Shown here: positions 53,384-62,972 of the stretch, piece by piece
How the letters are laid out: each line of letters begins with the position of its first letter
Numbering within the stretch: position 1 is the stretch's first letter
DNA from: CAMLJR01 sp964631955
GTDB lineage: Bacteria; Pseudomonadota; Gammaproteobacteria; Pseudomonadales; CAMLJR01
Direction: 5' to 3'
DNA length: 64,000 nt
NCBI GenBank assembly: GCA_964631955.1
Contig: CAZWBA010000001.1
Coordinates: forward strand, 372,001 to 436,000
The notes under the pieces: model-generated
Told to the model about the DNA's origin: nothing
Database searches by the model: none
What the model saw: the letters and a program-made list of their open reading frames with translations, nothing else
Translations under genes and position numbers: made by a program

Positions 53384-55429
53384 ATGCCGTTGATCGATCA
53401 GCGATTGCCGAAGCCGTCGCGTTTGCGACTGCTGACGTGTGCAGTGGCTATTACGTGTGGACAAGTAGCGTGTGCACAACTGGCGTTTGCAGCGGACGAG
53501 CCACAAGACCTCGACTATGTGCTGCAGCTGTCCTTGCAAGAGCTGTTGAAGCTCGACTCCAGCATCGCTTCGGGCGAATCCTCTTCCATTCTGAAAAGCG
53601 TCTCCACCGTTTCCGTCGTCACGCGCGAAGATATCGAGCGCTATAACTTCGCCGACATCGCAGACGCACTCAAAACCGTGGCCGGTTTTGATGTTTATCG
53701 TACGTACTACATGAATACCATCCCCACGGCGCGGGGAATTCTGCAAGACCATTACTCCAATAAAGTGTTGTTGATGATCAATAACACACCAACGTGGAAT
53801 GCAGTCACCGGCGAAGGGAACCTCGATCGCATCAATATTCACGATGTGGAAAAAATCGAGGTCTTGAAAGGGCCCGCTTCGGTGCTTTATGGCACCAACG
53901 CATACGCAGGCGCGATCAATATCGTGCTGAAAAAACCGGAGCAAATGAAAAACACCGTTTACGCGGGTGTGGGCACCGGCAGCCAGCGCGAAGCCGGCGG
54001 TTCGTGGGGCTATACGCGCGAAGATAATGATCTCGCGCTCATGCTCTCGGCCCATACCCGTCACGGCCGGCGTCAGGATGTCAATTTTGTCGATGAAAAA
54101 GGCGTCGCCGGCGATTTGGACGATTACAAAGATGTTGGCAATATTTCCTTAAACGGACGTTATAAAAAGCACAGCATTCTTTTCAACGCTTACGACAACA
54201 CCGATGCCTACATGGGTATCCTGCCGGATTATTCGCTCGGCATCGGCTACGGCCAGGATCTCACTGGTTATCTGCTCGGTTATCAGTTCGAACACCACCT
54301 GAATAACGATGCAAAATTTAACGTTTCGGCACGATACGATCGGAGCGAGCGTTCTTTCTTGCGCTCGATTAGCACTGATACATGGGGCGAGGTCGAAGGA
54401 CATCACATTGCGGGGAAAGCGGTTTACTCGCAGAAATTCAACACGCAATACCATTTCGAGCTCGGCGCGGACATCGATCAGCGCGAATGCGATCGCTATC
54501 GTAATTTCCTGAAAGGCTCCGGCGTCACACTCACCGAAAACAATATGAAAGACCGCAGTGTTCTGGAATATTCCTTTTTCGCGACACTCGGCTATGAAGA
54601 GGGCGACTGGAAATGGGATCTCGGTCTGCGCAGTGTGGAAAATGAATTGTATTCAAATTCGCTTTCCGGTCGCGCAACCGTGGTTTACCTGCTGTCGGAT
54701 CAAAGCAGTGTGAAATTCATTGCCGGTCAATCGTATCGCTCGCCTTCGCTATTCGAATTGTATTTCACACCGCCGGAACAGACTATTTTCGGCAATCCAA
54801 AATTATCCCCGGAAAAAAGCACATCTTACGAGCTCGCCTATCTGCGCTCCTACGGCAAACTTTTTACCCAGATGAGCGTTTACAGCGCCGATTACAACGA
54901 TAAAATTTTTCGCAATCGCGAAAATGTCACGCTCGACGATGGCAGCATCGTCAATAACGCATTGATTTACCAGAATGGCGGCGACATTCATGTCATCGGC
55001 GTGGAAGCCGAGATGCGTTATCGCGCGGATAGCTGGTCGAGTTTCATGAATCTGGATTGGCAGGATGGCGATGATGGCGACCACATTGCTGGCAGCGATC
55101 ATTACAACTTCAAATACGTACCGAGTTACACGATCTCCGCCGGCGCGAGCAAGGACATTGCGCAATTCCTGCTATCGTCGGTGTTGAATTACCGCGACAA
55201 AACCAGTGGCACCACCGCGGAAATGATCGATTCAAGCCTCACATTGGACCTGGCCGCCAGCTATAAACATAACACCGGCACCGACCAATACGTGCTGCAC
55301 ACGGTGCGCATTAACAATGTCACCGATGAGCGCGTGGAAATTGCCGATTATGCGCGCCGCAACGGACTCGAAGCCGTGCCGCAACTAGTTGGCCGCACGG
55401 TCACCTATGAGATCGCTTTTAATTTTTGA
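53384..55429 (+). CDS. TonB-dependent receptor (smaller)
   Basis: Outer-membrane TonB-dependent receptor, substrate unknown. The start ATG at 53384 (MPLIDQRLPKPS) precedes a signal peptide (about 8-36, ending AFA-ADE) and gives 681 residues. Early mature sequence LSLQELLKLDSSIASGESSSILKS and the plug motifs VSVVTREDIERYN and VEKIEVLKGPASVLYGTNAYAGAINIVLKKP are clear. The barrel ends EIAFNF. The LSLQELL motif is typical of receptors encoded next to YfiR and diguanylate cyclase genes. The gene ends convergently, overlapping the GGDEF-EAL gene by 25 bases. Confidence 0.9.
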   Translation: MPLIDQRLPKPSRLRLLTCAVAITCGQVACAQLAFAADEPQDLDYVLQLSLQELLKLDSSIASGESSSILKSVSTVSVVTREDIERYNFADIADALKTVAGFDVYRTYYMNTIPTARGILQDHYSNKVLLMINNTPTWNAVTGEGNLDRINIHDVEKIEVLKGPASVLYGTNAYAGAINIVLKKPEQMKNTVYAGVGTGSQREAGGSWGYTREDNDLALMLSAHTRHGRRQDVNFVDEKGVAGDLDDYKDVGNISLNGRYKKHSILFNAYDNTDAYMGILPDYSLGIGYGQDLTGYLLGYQFEHHLNNDAKFNVSARYDRSERSFLRSISTDTWGEVEGHHIAGKAVYSQKFNTQYHFELGADIDQRECDRYRNFLKGSGVTLTENNMKDRSVLEYSFFATLGYEEGDWKWDLGLRSVENELYSNSLSGRATVVYLLSDQSSVKFIAGQSYRSPSLFELYFTPPEQTIFGNPKLSPEKSTSYELAYLRSYGKLFTQMSVYSADYNDKIFRNRENVTLDDGSIVNNALIYQNGGDIHVIGVEAEMRYRADSWSSFMNLDWQDGDDGDHIAGSDHYNFKYVPSYTISAGASKDIAQFLLSSVLNYRDKTSGTTAEMIDSSLTLDLAASYKHNTGTDQYVLHTVRINNVTDERVEIADYARRNGLEAVPQLVGRTVTYEIAFNF

Positions 55430-57861
55430 TTCGCTAATAAATCCTCGATCGGCAAGGGTCGCGAAAAGAAATAACCCTGCATGCGCTGGCAACCATTCGC
55501 AACCAACACCTGCATTTGCTGCTCGGTTTCGATACCTTCTGCAACGACGCCAATGCCCAACTGCTGCGCCATCGCGATAATCGCCGAGGTGATGGCCATA
55601 TCGTTGGGGTCATGCGGTAAACCATCGACAAACGATTTATCGATTTTCAAATAATCGATGGTGAATTGTTTCAAATACGACAGCGATGAGTAGCCGGTGC
55701 CAAAATCATCCATCGATATCTGGAAACCCTGTCGACGCAATTCACGCAGTGTGAGAATGGCGGCGTCGACATCCTCCATCACCAGCGACTCGGTAATTTC
55801 AAAGGCAATATGGCGCGGCGACACGGCGAATTGCTGCAATATCTCCATACTTATCCCGACGAGATTTTTCGCATAGAACTGCCGCGCGGAAAGATTCACG
55901 GAAATGCCTTGAATGCCGATTTCCATGAGCTGGCGCCCGTGCTCTGACCATAGACGACAGGTTTCGCGCAACACCCAATTGCCGATCTCGACGATCAAAC
56001 CACTCTCTTCAGCGATAGGAATAAATTGCGCTGGCGAAACGAAACCGTACTCTTCATCACGCCAGCGCAACAATGCCTCGCACCACACTGCCCGCTTGCT
56101 GCGCGCATCGACTTGCGGCTGCAAATAGAGAAACAGTTTTTGATTTTTCAGCGCGCTCTGCAATTTGATTTCGAGCGCCACTCGCTCCTGGACCGCCTGA
56201 TCGAGTTCGGGCGAAAAAAATACCATGCAATTTCTGCCGACGGCTTTTGCCCGATAGAGCGCGATATCGGCGCTTTTCAATAAATCGCGAGCGTTACTGG
56301 CATCGTCAGGATAAACCGCAACCCCCATCGAACTGCGAATTTCTATCGTTCGGTTCTGGAAAACCACCGGCTCACCGATAGCTGCCTGCAAACGCTCCAC
56401 AACCTGGCTAATGACAACCTTCGATTGATTATTGAGAAGCACAATAAATTCATCGCCGCCCAAACGCGAAATCACATCTTCGGCAAAACAGCATTCATAT
56501 AAACGCTGGCCCAACACTTTCAATAAATAATCGCCGGCATCGTGCCCCATCGTGTCATTGACACGCTTAAAGTTATCCAGATCGATCATTAAAATGGCGA
56601 AGGATTGATTGTGCTTTGCTGCGGCGGCAATTTGATAATGCAGATGGTCGTGAAAGAAGCGCCGGTTGGGTAAATTGGTCAGCGGATCGTAGAGTGCGAG
56701 GCGCTCCAGCTCTATCTGCGCATGTTTCAGTTCGCTGATGTCGAGAATCGATCCGATCAAACTCACTACTTCCGCCGCGTCCTCATCCGTTGCCGGCTTG
56801 ATGACTGGCGCAACATATTCCATCAATCGTTTAGGCTGAGTCGCAGCAGGCGTTCGGTAACTGTATTCCATCATCGCGGGAACTTGTGCGGTATGGACTT
56901 GCGCGAGCATTTTCTGGTATTGCGGATAATCTTCTTCGGCAATGAATTGCGCAAAATCAACATCGATCTGCGCAAGCTCTATGCCGGCAATTTCCGACCA
57001 CTTGGCATTTGCGTACTCCAGCTCGCCTTTCGCATTGCGCAAATAAATACCAACCGGCGAATTTTCCGCGAGAATACGAAAGCGTTTTTCCGATTGTTGC
57101 TGGGCCCGGTTTTCATGCGCCAACGCATCGAGCATTGAATTAAATGCACCGACTAAATCCCCCACTTCATCGTTATAAAACCTGGCTGGACGATACGTGG
57201 AAAACGGCTGCTCGGAAATGCGTTTCACATCCCGTCCCAAAGTCTTGAGCGGCGACAAGGTTCTACGCAATAAACTGGAGCCCAGGGCAAGCGCGATAAG
57301 CATTGCGACGAATAAGATGGTGCCGACGGCTAGCAGCGCTCGATGCACGTGCGCTTTGATCAGATCGGTACTGGCGACAATTTTGAGGTGGCCGAGAATC
57401 TTATCCCCGTCCTGAACAGGTATCAGCGCCCACGCCTCCTGCTCATCGATATATTGTCGCTGACTGAGCGCCGCTGTTTTCAGCATCACCTCGCAGCTGC
57501 TGTCGATGCCCGGGCGCAGATAATCGGCGATTTTCAGATTTGCCTGCTGATAGACGCAGATCTTTATAACGGAGGGGATAAGGCGTGCAGAGCTGATATT
57601 AGTTTTCACCGCGGCATAATCATCGAACAACAATGCGGCGATGGTGCGATTGGCAAGCAGCTCTCCGGAAGAGTTCAGTTTCTCCAGCAAACTGAGCTTT
57701 TCATCGTTGTAGATCTGTCGATATAAAGCCGCCCCGACCACCACCAGCGCCAATATCAAACTGGCGGTGATCACCAGAAGCAATTGCAAATAAATAGAGC
57801 GGCGCATGGTGCCTGGAGGTTTCGCGGTACTCGGAGATTTCATGGTGTCCGGGGCTTTCAT
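55405..57861 (-). CDS. Membrane c-di-GMP turnover protein: CHASE8-like, HAMP, PAS, GGDEF, EAL
   Basis: Inner-membrane protein that could make or break c-di-GMP. 818 residues. TM1 (about 22-46) and TM2 (about 175-197) flank a periplasmic domain of about 128 residues resembling the CHASE8 domain of YfiN/TpbB; then HAMP (198-250), PAS (258-385), GGDEF (390-550, intact RLGGDEF at 466-472) and EAL (565-815, intact CEALLRW). It starts with TAATG overlap at the stop of the YfiR-like gene, so the two are coupled. Both catalytic motifs are intact, so net activity cannot be predicted. The domain types and the YfiR neighbour suggest regulation of its output by a periplasmic inhibitor. Confidence 0.88.
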   Translation of the reverse strand: MKAPDTMKSPSTAKPPGTMRRSIYLQLLLVITASLILALVVVGAALYRQIYNDEKLSLLEKLNSSGELLANRTIAALLFDDYAAVKTNISSARLIPSVIKICVYQQANLKIADYLRPGIDSSCEVMLKTAALSQRQYIDEQEAWALIPVQDGDKILGHLKIVASTDLIKAHVHRALLAVGTILFVAMLIALALGSSLLRRTLSPLKTLGRDVKRISEQPFSTYRPARFYNDEVGDLVGAFNSMLDALAHENRAQQQSEKRFRILAENSPVGIYLRNAKGELEYANAKWSEIAGIELAQIDVDFAQFIAEEDYPQYQKMLAQVHTAQVPAMMEYSYRTPAATQPKRLMEYVAPVIKPATDEDAAEVVSLIGSILDISELKHAQIELERLALYDPLTNLPNRRFFHDHLHYQIAAAAKHNQSFAILMIDLDNFKRVNDTMGHDAGDYLLKVLGQRLYECCFAEDVISRLGGDEFIVLLNNQSKVVISQVVERLQAAIGEPVVFQNRTIEIRSSMGVAVYPDDASNARDLLKSADIALYRAKAVGRNCMVFFSPELDQAVQERVALEIKLQSALKNQKLFLYLQPQVDARSKRAVWCEALLRWRDEEYGFVSPAQFIPIAEESGLIVEIGNWVLRETCRLWSEHGRQLMEIGIQGISVNLSARQFYAKNLVGISMEILQQFAVSPRHIAFEITESLVMEDVDAAILTLRELRRQGFQISMDDFGTGYSSLSYLKQFTIDYLKIDKSFVDGLPHDPNDMAITSAIIAMAQQLGIGVVAEGIETEQQMQVLVANGCQRMQGYFFSRPLPIEDLLANQKLKAIS

Positions 57862-58421
57862 TAATGCTTAACCTCGGCAGCCAACTCCAGCATGGCCGCG
57901 CTGAATTGCACTCCGGCATGTTTTTCCAGCGTCCTGTCTACAGAGAAACGAATACGTTGGTTATTCATGAACAAAGCAACCGCGTGCTGATCGGGATGAT
58001 CACACGTATCGCAAATACTCAACACGGAGAGTTGCTTTAAAGCTGCCAGCTTTTTTTTATCGACATTAGCGCCAACAATAACTGCCGTGCAGCCATCACT
58101 GGCGCTGATATTATCCAGAGACTTGAAAGCCAGCTGTTTATCCGCAATGGCAATTTTCGATCGAGATTGCGCCAACTCCTTGAAGCCCTGCGCTTCACCC
58201 AGACCGCAAATATTGAGAATGCCGGTAGCGACCGGCTCCGACCAGCTCGTAAAGCGAAGCACGCCGATAACTACGCCGGCTCGTAACTGCGACTCACTCA
58301 CCTTGGTTTGAGCCTGTACCTGGGCCAACGGACCGCAAACCAACAACAGCCCGAACAACCAGCACCGAGCGCGTGCCTGCAACCTTTTCGAATTATATTT
58401 TTGTTGTCGAACTTCGATCAC
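57861..58421 (-). CDS. YfiR-like periplasmic protein (DUF4154)
   Basis: Small exported protein of the YfiR family, which in Pseudomonas represses the diguanylate cyclase YfiN. The start is set at the GTG at 58421 (residues read VIEVRQQKYNSKR); a longer frame reaches 58592, but its extra part is not signal-peptide-like. This gives 186 residues with a signal peptide (LFGLLLVCGPLAQVQA). Four mature Cys (NICGLG, SDGCTAV, SICDTCD) match the two disulfides known in YfiR. It sits directly upstream of the GGDEF-EAL gene. A true start could also be slightly further down. Confidence 0.8.
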   Translation of the reverse strand: MIEVRQQKYNSKRLQARARCWLFGLLLVCGPLAQVQAQTKVSESQLRAGVVIGVLRFTSWSEPVATGILNICGLGEAQGFKELAQSRSKIAIADKQLAFKSLDNISASDGCTAVIVGANVDKKKLAALKQLSVLSICDTCDHPDQHAVALFMNNQRIRFSVDRTLEKHAGVQFSAAMLELAAEVKH

Positions 58422-58646
58422 GGCAGTACGTCGTGTATTTCCAATCAAGGCATAAGTGTAGCTGAAGCGCGCGCTATGGCACGGAATTGCACGTTTGTAA
58501 TATCCGCCGTTGGTCGCGAGGATCGACCAGTCCAGTTCGGTATTCGGCATTGAAATACGGCTGATTGATGCCATAAGCCGCGTTGCTGTCAACTAGCGCC
58601 CCTTCAGCGCCCGAGATCGCTGGATGACGATGAAGAAGATCGATAA

Positions 58647-61013
58647 TCATTTTCTGAGGACAGCCGGATCGTCACTGCCATTCAGTGCCGCAATTTCTCT
58701 TTCGCTGAAATAGGTCTGCAGAGATTCTTCCCGCATGTCGGCGAGCGCCTTGATGCCGTGCGCCCAGGTGCAGCGATTGGCAAACAACATGCCGAAGGTG
58801 TCGAGCGTGCCACCGCGATTGATATAACCGAGCGCGCGCGTGCGCGTAATTCCCAGATCCCAGTCGCGCAATGTGCCCAGCATGATTTCCGGTCGAGTGT
58901 GGCAGAAAAGAATGCGGTGAGAGGCGGGAGGCAGTGTCGCGATATGGCGCTGACAATAATTGGCTTCCCACTTGTCACGGGGAATGCGAAAGCGTCCGGG
59001 TTCGAGCACAGCCCACACCGACACCTGCTGCCCTTTATTTTCGAGACGCGATGCGGCCAATAAACTTTGCTGCAATTGATAGGCGCCAATCGCCAGCAAT
59101 TGCACCGGGGCGAACTCGGAGCCGGCGATGAGTGCGATGCCTTTTTCGACGAGCACCCGCGCCTGCACTTCGTCGAGCAGCGCGGGCACTTCACTTTTCG
59201 GCGTGATCATCGCGGCGATGGCGCCGTGAGAGTTATAGACATCGAACAGCGCCGCCACCGCACTGTTTGCGTCGACAGGAAACAACACACGCGATACATC
59301 GCTCATTTCGCTGAGCAATGCTTCGGCGATTGTCGGATCCTGATGCGACTGTTCGTTCTTGCCGTTTTCCCAGACATGAGAGCTGGCCAGAACCGGTACC
59401 GATAGCCAGCCCGCGGCGCGCCCGTTTTCCTTGCAATGGCGCGAGAAAATAATTTCCTGCCGCAGGCTGCCGAGCATTTTTATGGTGAATGCTTCGTAGC
59501 TGACGATGAGATTCAAACCCTGCTTGTTACCGAGCGCGGCGCACGCAACCGCCTCTTCATTGAGCGCGGTAATGACGGCACCGTCGATCGCCTCGGCGAC
59601 GCCTGCCTCTGGCGCGGTAACGCGATGTTTCAGCAAATCGAGCGTTTTGTTCAAACGATTGCTGCGCAGTTCGTCGGGATTACCCACCCGTGTTCGCAAC
59701 TGTGGATTGGCGAGCACGAGCGCGGCGAATGCGGAGTCGATGGCGGCCATCGGCGAACACGGCGATGCATCGGCATTTCGCCATGCAAATAACGGCAACT
59801 GCGGCGTATCTGTCTGCACGCGCGCCAGCGCATGATCGCGCTCTCGCGGCCTGCCGCTGTCGACATGATTATTCAGCGCGAACACGGCCGCTTCGATTTT
59901 TTCCGGCTCGACCCGCAGCTGCTGTACCGCGTTATTGAATAATGCGCGGGAGGTGGCGTCGTCGCGGGGATTGGCGGGCAACGGCAGACCGTGCGCACGA
60001 TTGGTACCGGCGCCGGGAAAACCGAAACCCTTTATCGTTTCCGCTATCGTGTACGGCAACGGCACCGGATATTGCGCGCTGCCTTCCTTGACGCGACTCG
60101 CGAAATGTTCGAGACGGTGCTCCTGCGCAATGATCGCCCATGCAAATGCGACGGGATCGCGGCCATCGATGACAATCGGCTCGAAATTATTCATCCGCAA
60201 ATGCGCTTCGAACCATTCGGTGCCGCCACTTTGACTCATGGTTGTGCGCTGATCGATACGTCGACCATTCGCGATCATGATCGGCGCGACCAGTCCGCAA
60301 TCTTCGTCACGCCACCAGCGCGGTGCCCAATCCGGGCCGCGCTGCTCCTCGAACGCGCCGTCGCTTAAAAACGCCACGAGCTTCTGCCCCGGCAGCGGCA
60401 TGTGTACGTATTGCAGGCCGGCAAAGCCGAGATAACCGCCCTCCATGACACCGCCTGCCGTGTGCGCATTGACGTGACTGCCGAGCATCGATTTCGGCGC
60501 GCCATCGCAATCCACCGCCATCGAATAAAAATCGGCGCACAGATGCGACAGCCCTTCGTCATCGTGGGTGTAACGCGCGGAAAACGCGGCCGATGTATTG
60601 CGCACGAGCACGTTCACCGCGTCGATGGCGGCTACGCAATGCCCCTGTTCCATGATCCAGGCACGAGTATCGCCCGTCAGCGCATTCGCGAGCAGATAGC
60701 CGGTATAGGCGATGGCCATGTTGAGCGAGCCGCCGGTGTGTCCTTCGGGATGCGTTTTGAAATCGTCGCTCTCCAGAAGACGGCCATCGAGGTAAACGCG
60801 TTGTGCGTACGTCATATGCACAACGAGCCACATGGCCTGACTGGCAATACGATCGGCCGCACGAATCAGCTCGTGCCCCTGCTCCCGATGACGCAGATGG
60901 CCGAGCTTTACCAGCCGCTCCAGCAGCGCGTCGACGCGCTCGATCGTTTCCGCATCGTGCCGAATCACGCCGTATCCCGCACGCCAGTCGTCGTGTCTTC
61001 CCGCATTGCTCAT
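58647..61013 (-). CDS. Divergent phosphoketolase-like ThDP-dependent enzyme
   Basis: Thiamine-diphosphate enzyme of the transketolase/phosphoketolase superfamily. The start is set at the ATG at 61013 (MSNAGRHDDWRAGYGV) with an AGGA site, giving 788 residues, the size of phosphoketolases. It has PEGHTGGSLNMAIAYTGYL in place of the usual GHGGPA-type motif, and a ThDP site reading LSDGAFEEQRGPDWAP...IMIANGRRI (the DG...N pattern). Classical XFP signatures are not all preserved, so the substrate may not be xylulose 5-phosphate or fructose 6-phosphate; some databases label similar proteins as a xylulose 5-phosphate 3-epimerase, from memory. It is divergent from a malonyl-CoA decarboxylase gene. 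Confidence 0.7.
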   Translation of the reverse strand: MSNAGRHDDWRAGYGVIRHDAETIERVDALLERLVKLGHLRHREQGHELIRAADRIASQAMWLVVHMTYAQRVYLDGRLLESDDFKTHPEGHTGGSLNMAIAYTGYLLANALTGDTRAWIMEQGHCVAAIDAVNVLVRNTSAAFSARYTHDDEGLSHLCADFYSMAVDCDGAPKSMLGSHVNAHTAGGVMEGGYLGFAGLQYVHMPLPGQKLVAFLSDGAFEEQRGPDWAPRWWRDEDCGLVAPIMIANGRRIDQRTTMSQSGGTEWFEAHLRMNNFEPIVIDGRDPVAFAWAIIAQEHRLEHFASRVKEGSAQYPVPLPYTIAETIKGFGFPGAGTNRAHGLPLPANPRDDATSRALFNNAVQQLRVEPEKIEAAVFALNNHVDSGRPRERDHALARVQTDTPQLPLFAWRNADASPCSPMAAIDSAFAALVLANPQLRTRVGNPDELRSNRLNKTLDLLKHRVTAPEAGVAEAIDGAVITALNEEAVACAALGNKQGLNLIVSYEAFTIKMLGSLRQEIIFSRHCKENGRAAGWLSVPVLASSHVWENGKNEQSHQDPTIAEALLSEMSDVSRVLFPVDANSAVAALFDVYNSHGAIAAMITPKSEVPALLDEVQARVLVEKGIALIAGSEFAPVQLLAIGAYQLQQSLLAASRLENKGQQVSVWAVLEPGRFRIPRDKWEANYCQRHIATLPPASHRILFCHTRPEIMLGTLRDWDLGITRTRALGYINRGGTLDTFGMLFANRCTWAHGIKALADMREESLQTYFSEREIAALNGSDDPAVLRK

Positions 61014-61097
61014 GGCTTTGTCCTGTTTATTCCGATGTAAAAGGTGTTCCGATATGAAATCGCTACCGACCGGAACGATGATAACGCTGTCAGACTT

Positions 61098-61118
61098 GGC
61101 CAAAACAAAAATTTGGCC
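61098..61118. promoter_or_regulatory. Operator-like inverted repeat GGCCAAA-N7-TTTGGCC
   Basis: 7-bp perfect arms (61098-61104 and 61112-61118) around ACAAAAA lie in the gap between the divergent phosphoketolase-like and malonyl-CoA decarboxylase genes. The symmetry and position suit a dimeric regulator controlling one or both. Confidence 0.45.
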
Positions 61119-61194
61119 CGTCACAAAAATAGGGTAGATTTACCGACTGATTTTTGTGGCATCCCTCTGTTGTAGAAAACCAAGGACTCTTTCG

Positions 61195-62553
61195 ATGGCC
61201 CGTAAAGCCTTTGCCGATCTCGTGAAAAGCTTCTCCCAGTCAGGACGCGAACTGCTGCGTCGCTTCACCCCGCCCGCGACGCTGTGGCATGCGGCATCGA
61301 CTGCCGAAAAACTCAACAATCTGGCGAAACTGCTGTTATCGGGCCGCGGCGAAGCATCGGGCGTCGCCATCGCCACGGATTTGCTGGAGCTGTACGAATC
61401 CACCGACGACGCGCAGAAGCTGGCTTTCTTCACGCATCTGGCCAATGAATTCAATCCCGACGAAACGAAGCTGGCCGCGAGCTGGGAGCGCTATCTCAAG
61501 CAGGGGCCATCCGCGCTGCCCGCGCTCGCCAGAGCCGTGGAGGCACCCAGACAGGAATTGTTTCGCCGTCTCAATCTCGCCCCGGGCGGAACCGCCGCGC
61601 TCGTGCGCATGCGCGCGGACATGCTGCGCCATATCGACAAGAAAAATACCGCGCTCTCGGTGGTGGATGCCGATCTCACGCATCTGCTGAAGGCCTGGTT
61701 CAATCGCGGCTTTCTGGAAATGCGCGCGATCAGCTGGTCGTCACCGGCCAGTCTGCTCGAACGCGTCATTCGCTATGAAGCGGTCCACCATATTTCGAAC
61801 TGGGCCGAGCTGCGCGCGCGTCTCGACCCCGAGGATCGGCGCTGCTTTGGATTTTTCCACCCCGCCATGCCTGACGAGCCGCTGATTTTCGTCGAGGTGG
61901 GCCTGACCAAAGGCATTGCCGACAGCATCCAGGCGATGCTGTCGCATGAGCGAAAAATCATTCCCGCCAACTCCGCCGACACGGCGATTTTCTATTCGAT
62001 CAGCAACTGCCAGAACGGTTTGCGCGGCATTTCGTTCGGGCACTTCCTCATCAAACAGGTGGCCACCGATCTCAAGCGCGACTTGCCGAATCTCAAATCG
62101 TTCGTCACGCTCTCGCCGATTCCGGGTCTGATGAAATATCTCGACAGGGCGGTGCAGGACGAAGCCGACAAGATGATGGTTGCGCGCCTCAAGACACCGG
62201 CCAGCCTGAGCCGGCAGGACGATAAGAACGCGCGCGATTTTTTGCTGAAACACGCCATCACCTATTTCATCGAAGCGCGCACGCCCGAGGGCAAATTGCT
62301 CGACCCCGTCGCGCGCTTCCATCTCGGCAATGGTGCAAGGCTGGAGCGGCTGAACTGGTACGCCGATACATCGCCCAACGGCATTGCGCAGAGCGGCGGG
62401 CTGATGGTGAATTATTTTTACGACATTCCGCGCATCGAGGAATATCACGAAGCCTATGTCACTCGCGGCGATATCACGGTCGGCGAGCCCTTCAGAAAAA
62501 TGGTTAAGACTATTGCCGCCGAAAAAGCGGAAAAATTATTGTCCGCTCGCTGA
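61195..62553 (+). CDS. Malonyl-CoA decarboxylase
   Basis: Converts malonyl-CoA to acetyl-CoA and CO2. The start ATG at 61195 (MARKAFADLVKS), with an AAGGA site 9 bases upstream, gives 452 residues. N-terminal helical region (about 1-150), then the catalytic acetyltransferase-like domain with FFHPAMPDEPLIFVEVGLTKG, SISNCQNGLRGISFGHFLIKQV and the active-site-like FHLGNGARLERLNWYAD. It is monocistronic and divergent from a phosphoketolase-like gene. No mdc operon or MatB-type synthetase is next to it. Confidence 0.9.
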   Translation: MARKAFADLVKSFSQSGRELLRRFTPPATLWHAASTAEKLNNLAKLLLSGRGEASGVAIATDLLELYESTDDAQKLAFFTHLANEFNPDETKLAASWERYLKQGPSALPALARAVEAPRQELFRRLNLAPGGTAALVRMRADMLRHIDKKNTALSVVDADLTHLLKAWFNRGFLEMRAISWSSPASLLERVIRYEAVHHISNWAELRARLDPEDRRCFGFFHPAMPDEPLIFVEVGLTKGIADSIQAMLSHERKIIPANSADTAIFYSISNCQNGLRGISFGHFLIKQVATDLKRDLPNLKSFVTLSPIPGLMKYLDRAVQDEADKMMVARLKTPASLSRQDDKNARDFLLKHAITYFIEARTPEGKLLDPVARFHLGNGARLERLNWYADTSPNGIAQSGGLMVNYFYDIPRIEEYHEAYVTRGDITVGEPFRKMVKTIAAEKAEKLLSAR

Positions 62554-62605
62554 AAAACCGGTGCGTGAGACGATCTGAATTTTCATGTCGTCTCCGGAGC
62601 GCGCC

Positions 62606-62827
62606 TCACTTCATCATGCGATGAACGATGCGGCGGGTAACCGGCGATATCAGCAGCACCACCGGAAATGCCACCAGCCACGCCGTCAGCCATGCGCCGA
62701 TCCACAACCCCATAAATCCGCTGACCACTCCGGTCGCGCGAAAGGTCGAAATACCGGAAACGATAAACGACATCAGACCGGACAGGATAAAACCAAACAC
62801 TATCGGCTCGTATTTTCTCGGAATCAT
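62606..62827 (-). CDS. DUF2798 membrane protein
   Basis: 73-residue inner-membrane protein with two hydrophobic helices (about 9-27 and 35-60), function unknown. The start is set at 62827 (MIPRKYEPIVFGFILSG), because this matches the DUF2798 pattern; the frame upstream is not membrane-like. Ends TRRIVHRMMK. Preceded by a pair of 21-bp direct repeats. Confidence 0.8.
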   Translation of the reverse strand: MIPRKYEPIVFGFILSGLMSFIVSGISTFRATGVVSGFMGLWIGAWLTAWLVAFPVVLLISPVTRRIVHRMMK

Positions 62828-62896
62828 AACAATCTCTACTCGGACAAGACGCATCAATCTAGCGGCCCACCGCACTTAATTCCAGTCGGAGAAATA

Positions 62897-62938
62897 CTGA
62901 CTACCCAACAGTAAAAACTGACTACCCACCCGTAAAAG
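62897..62938. repeat. Two tandem 21-bp repeats
   Basis: The unit ACTGACTACCCAACAGTAAAA is directly followed by ACTGACTACCCACCCGTAAAA (2 mismatches in 21). They lie between the DUF2798 and APH-like genes. Confidence 0.85.
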
Positions 62939-62972
62939 ACGGCCGAAAAATCGCTGTCGCATGCCGCCCCAA

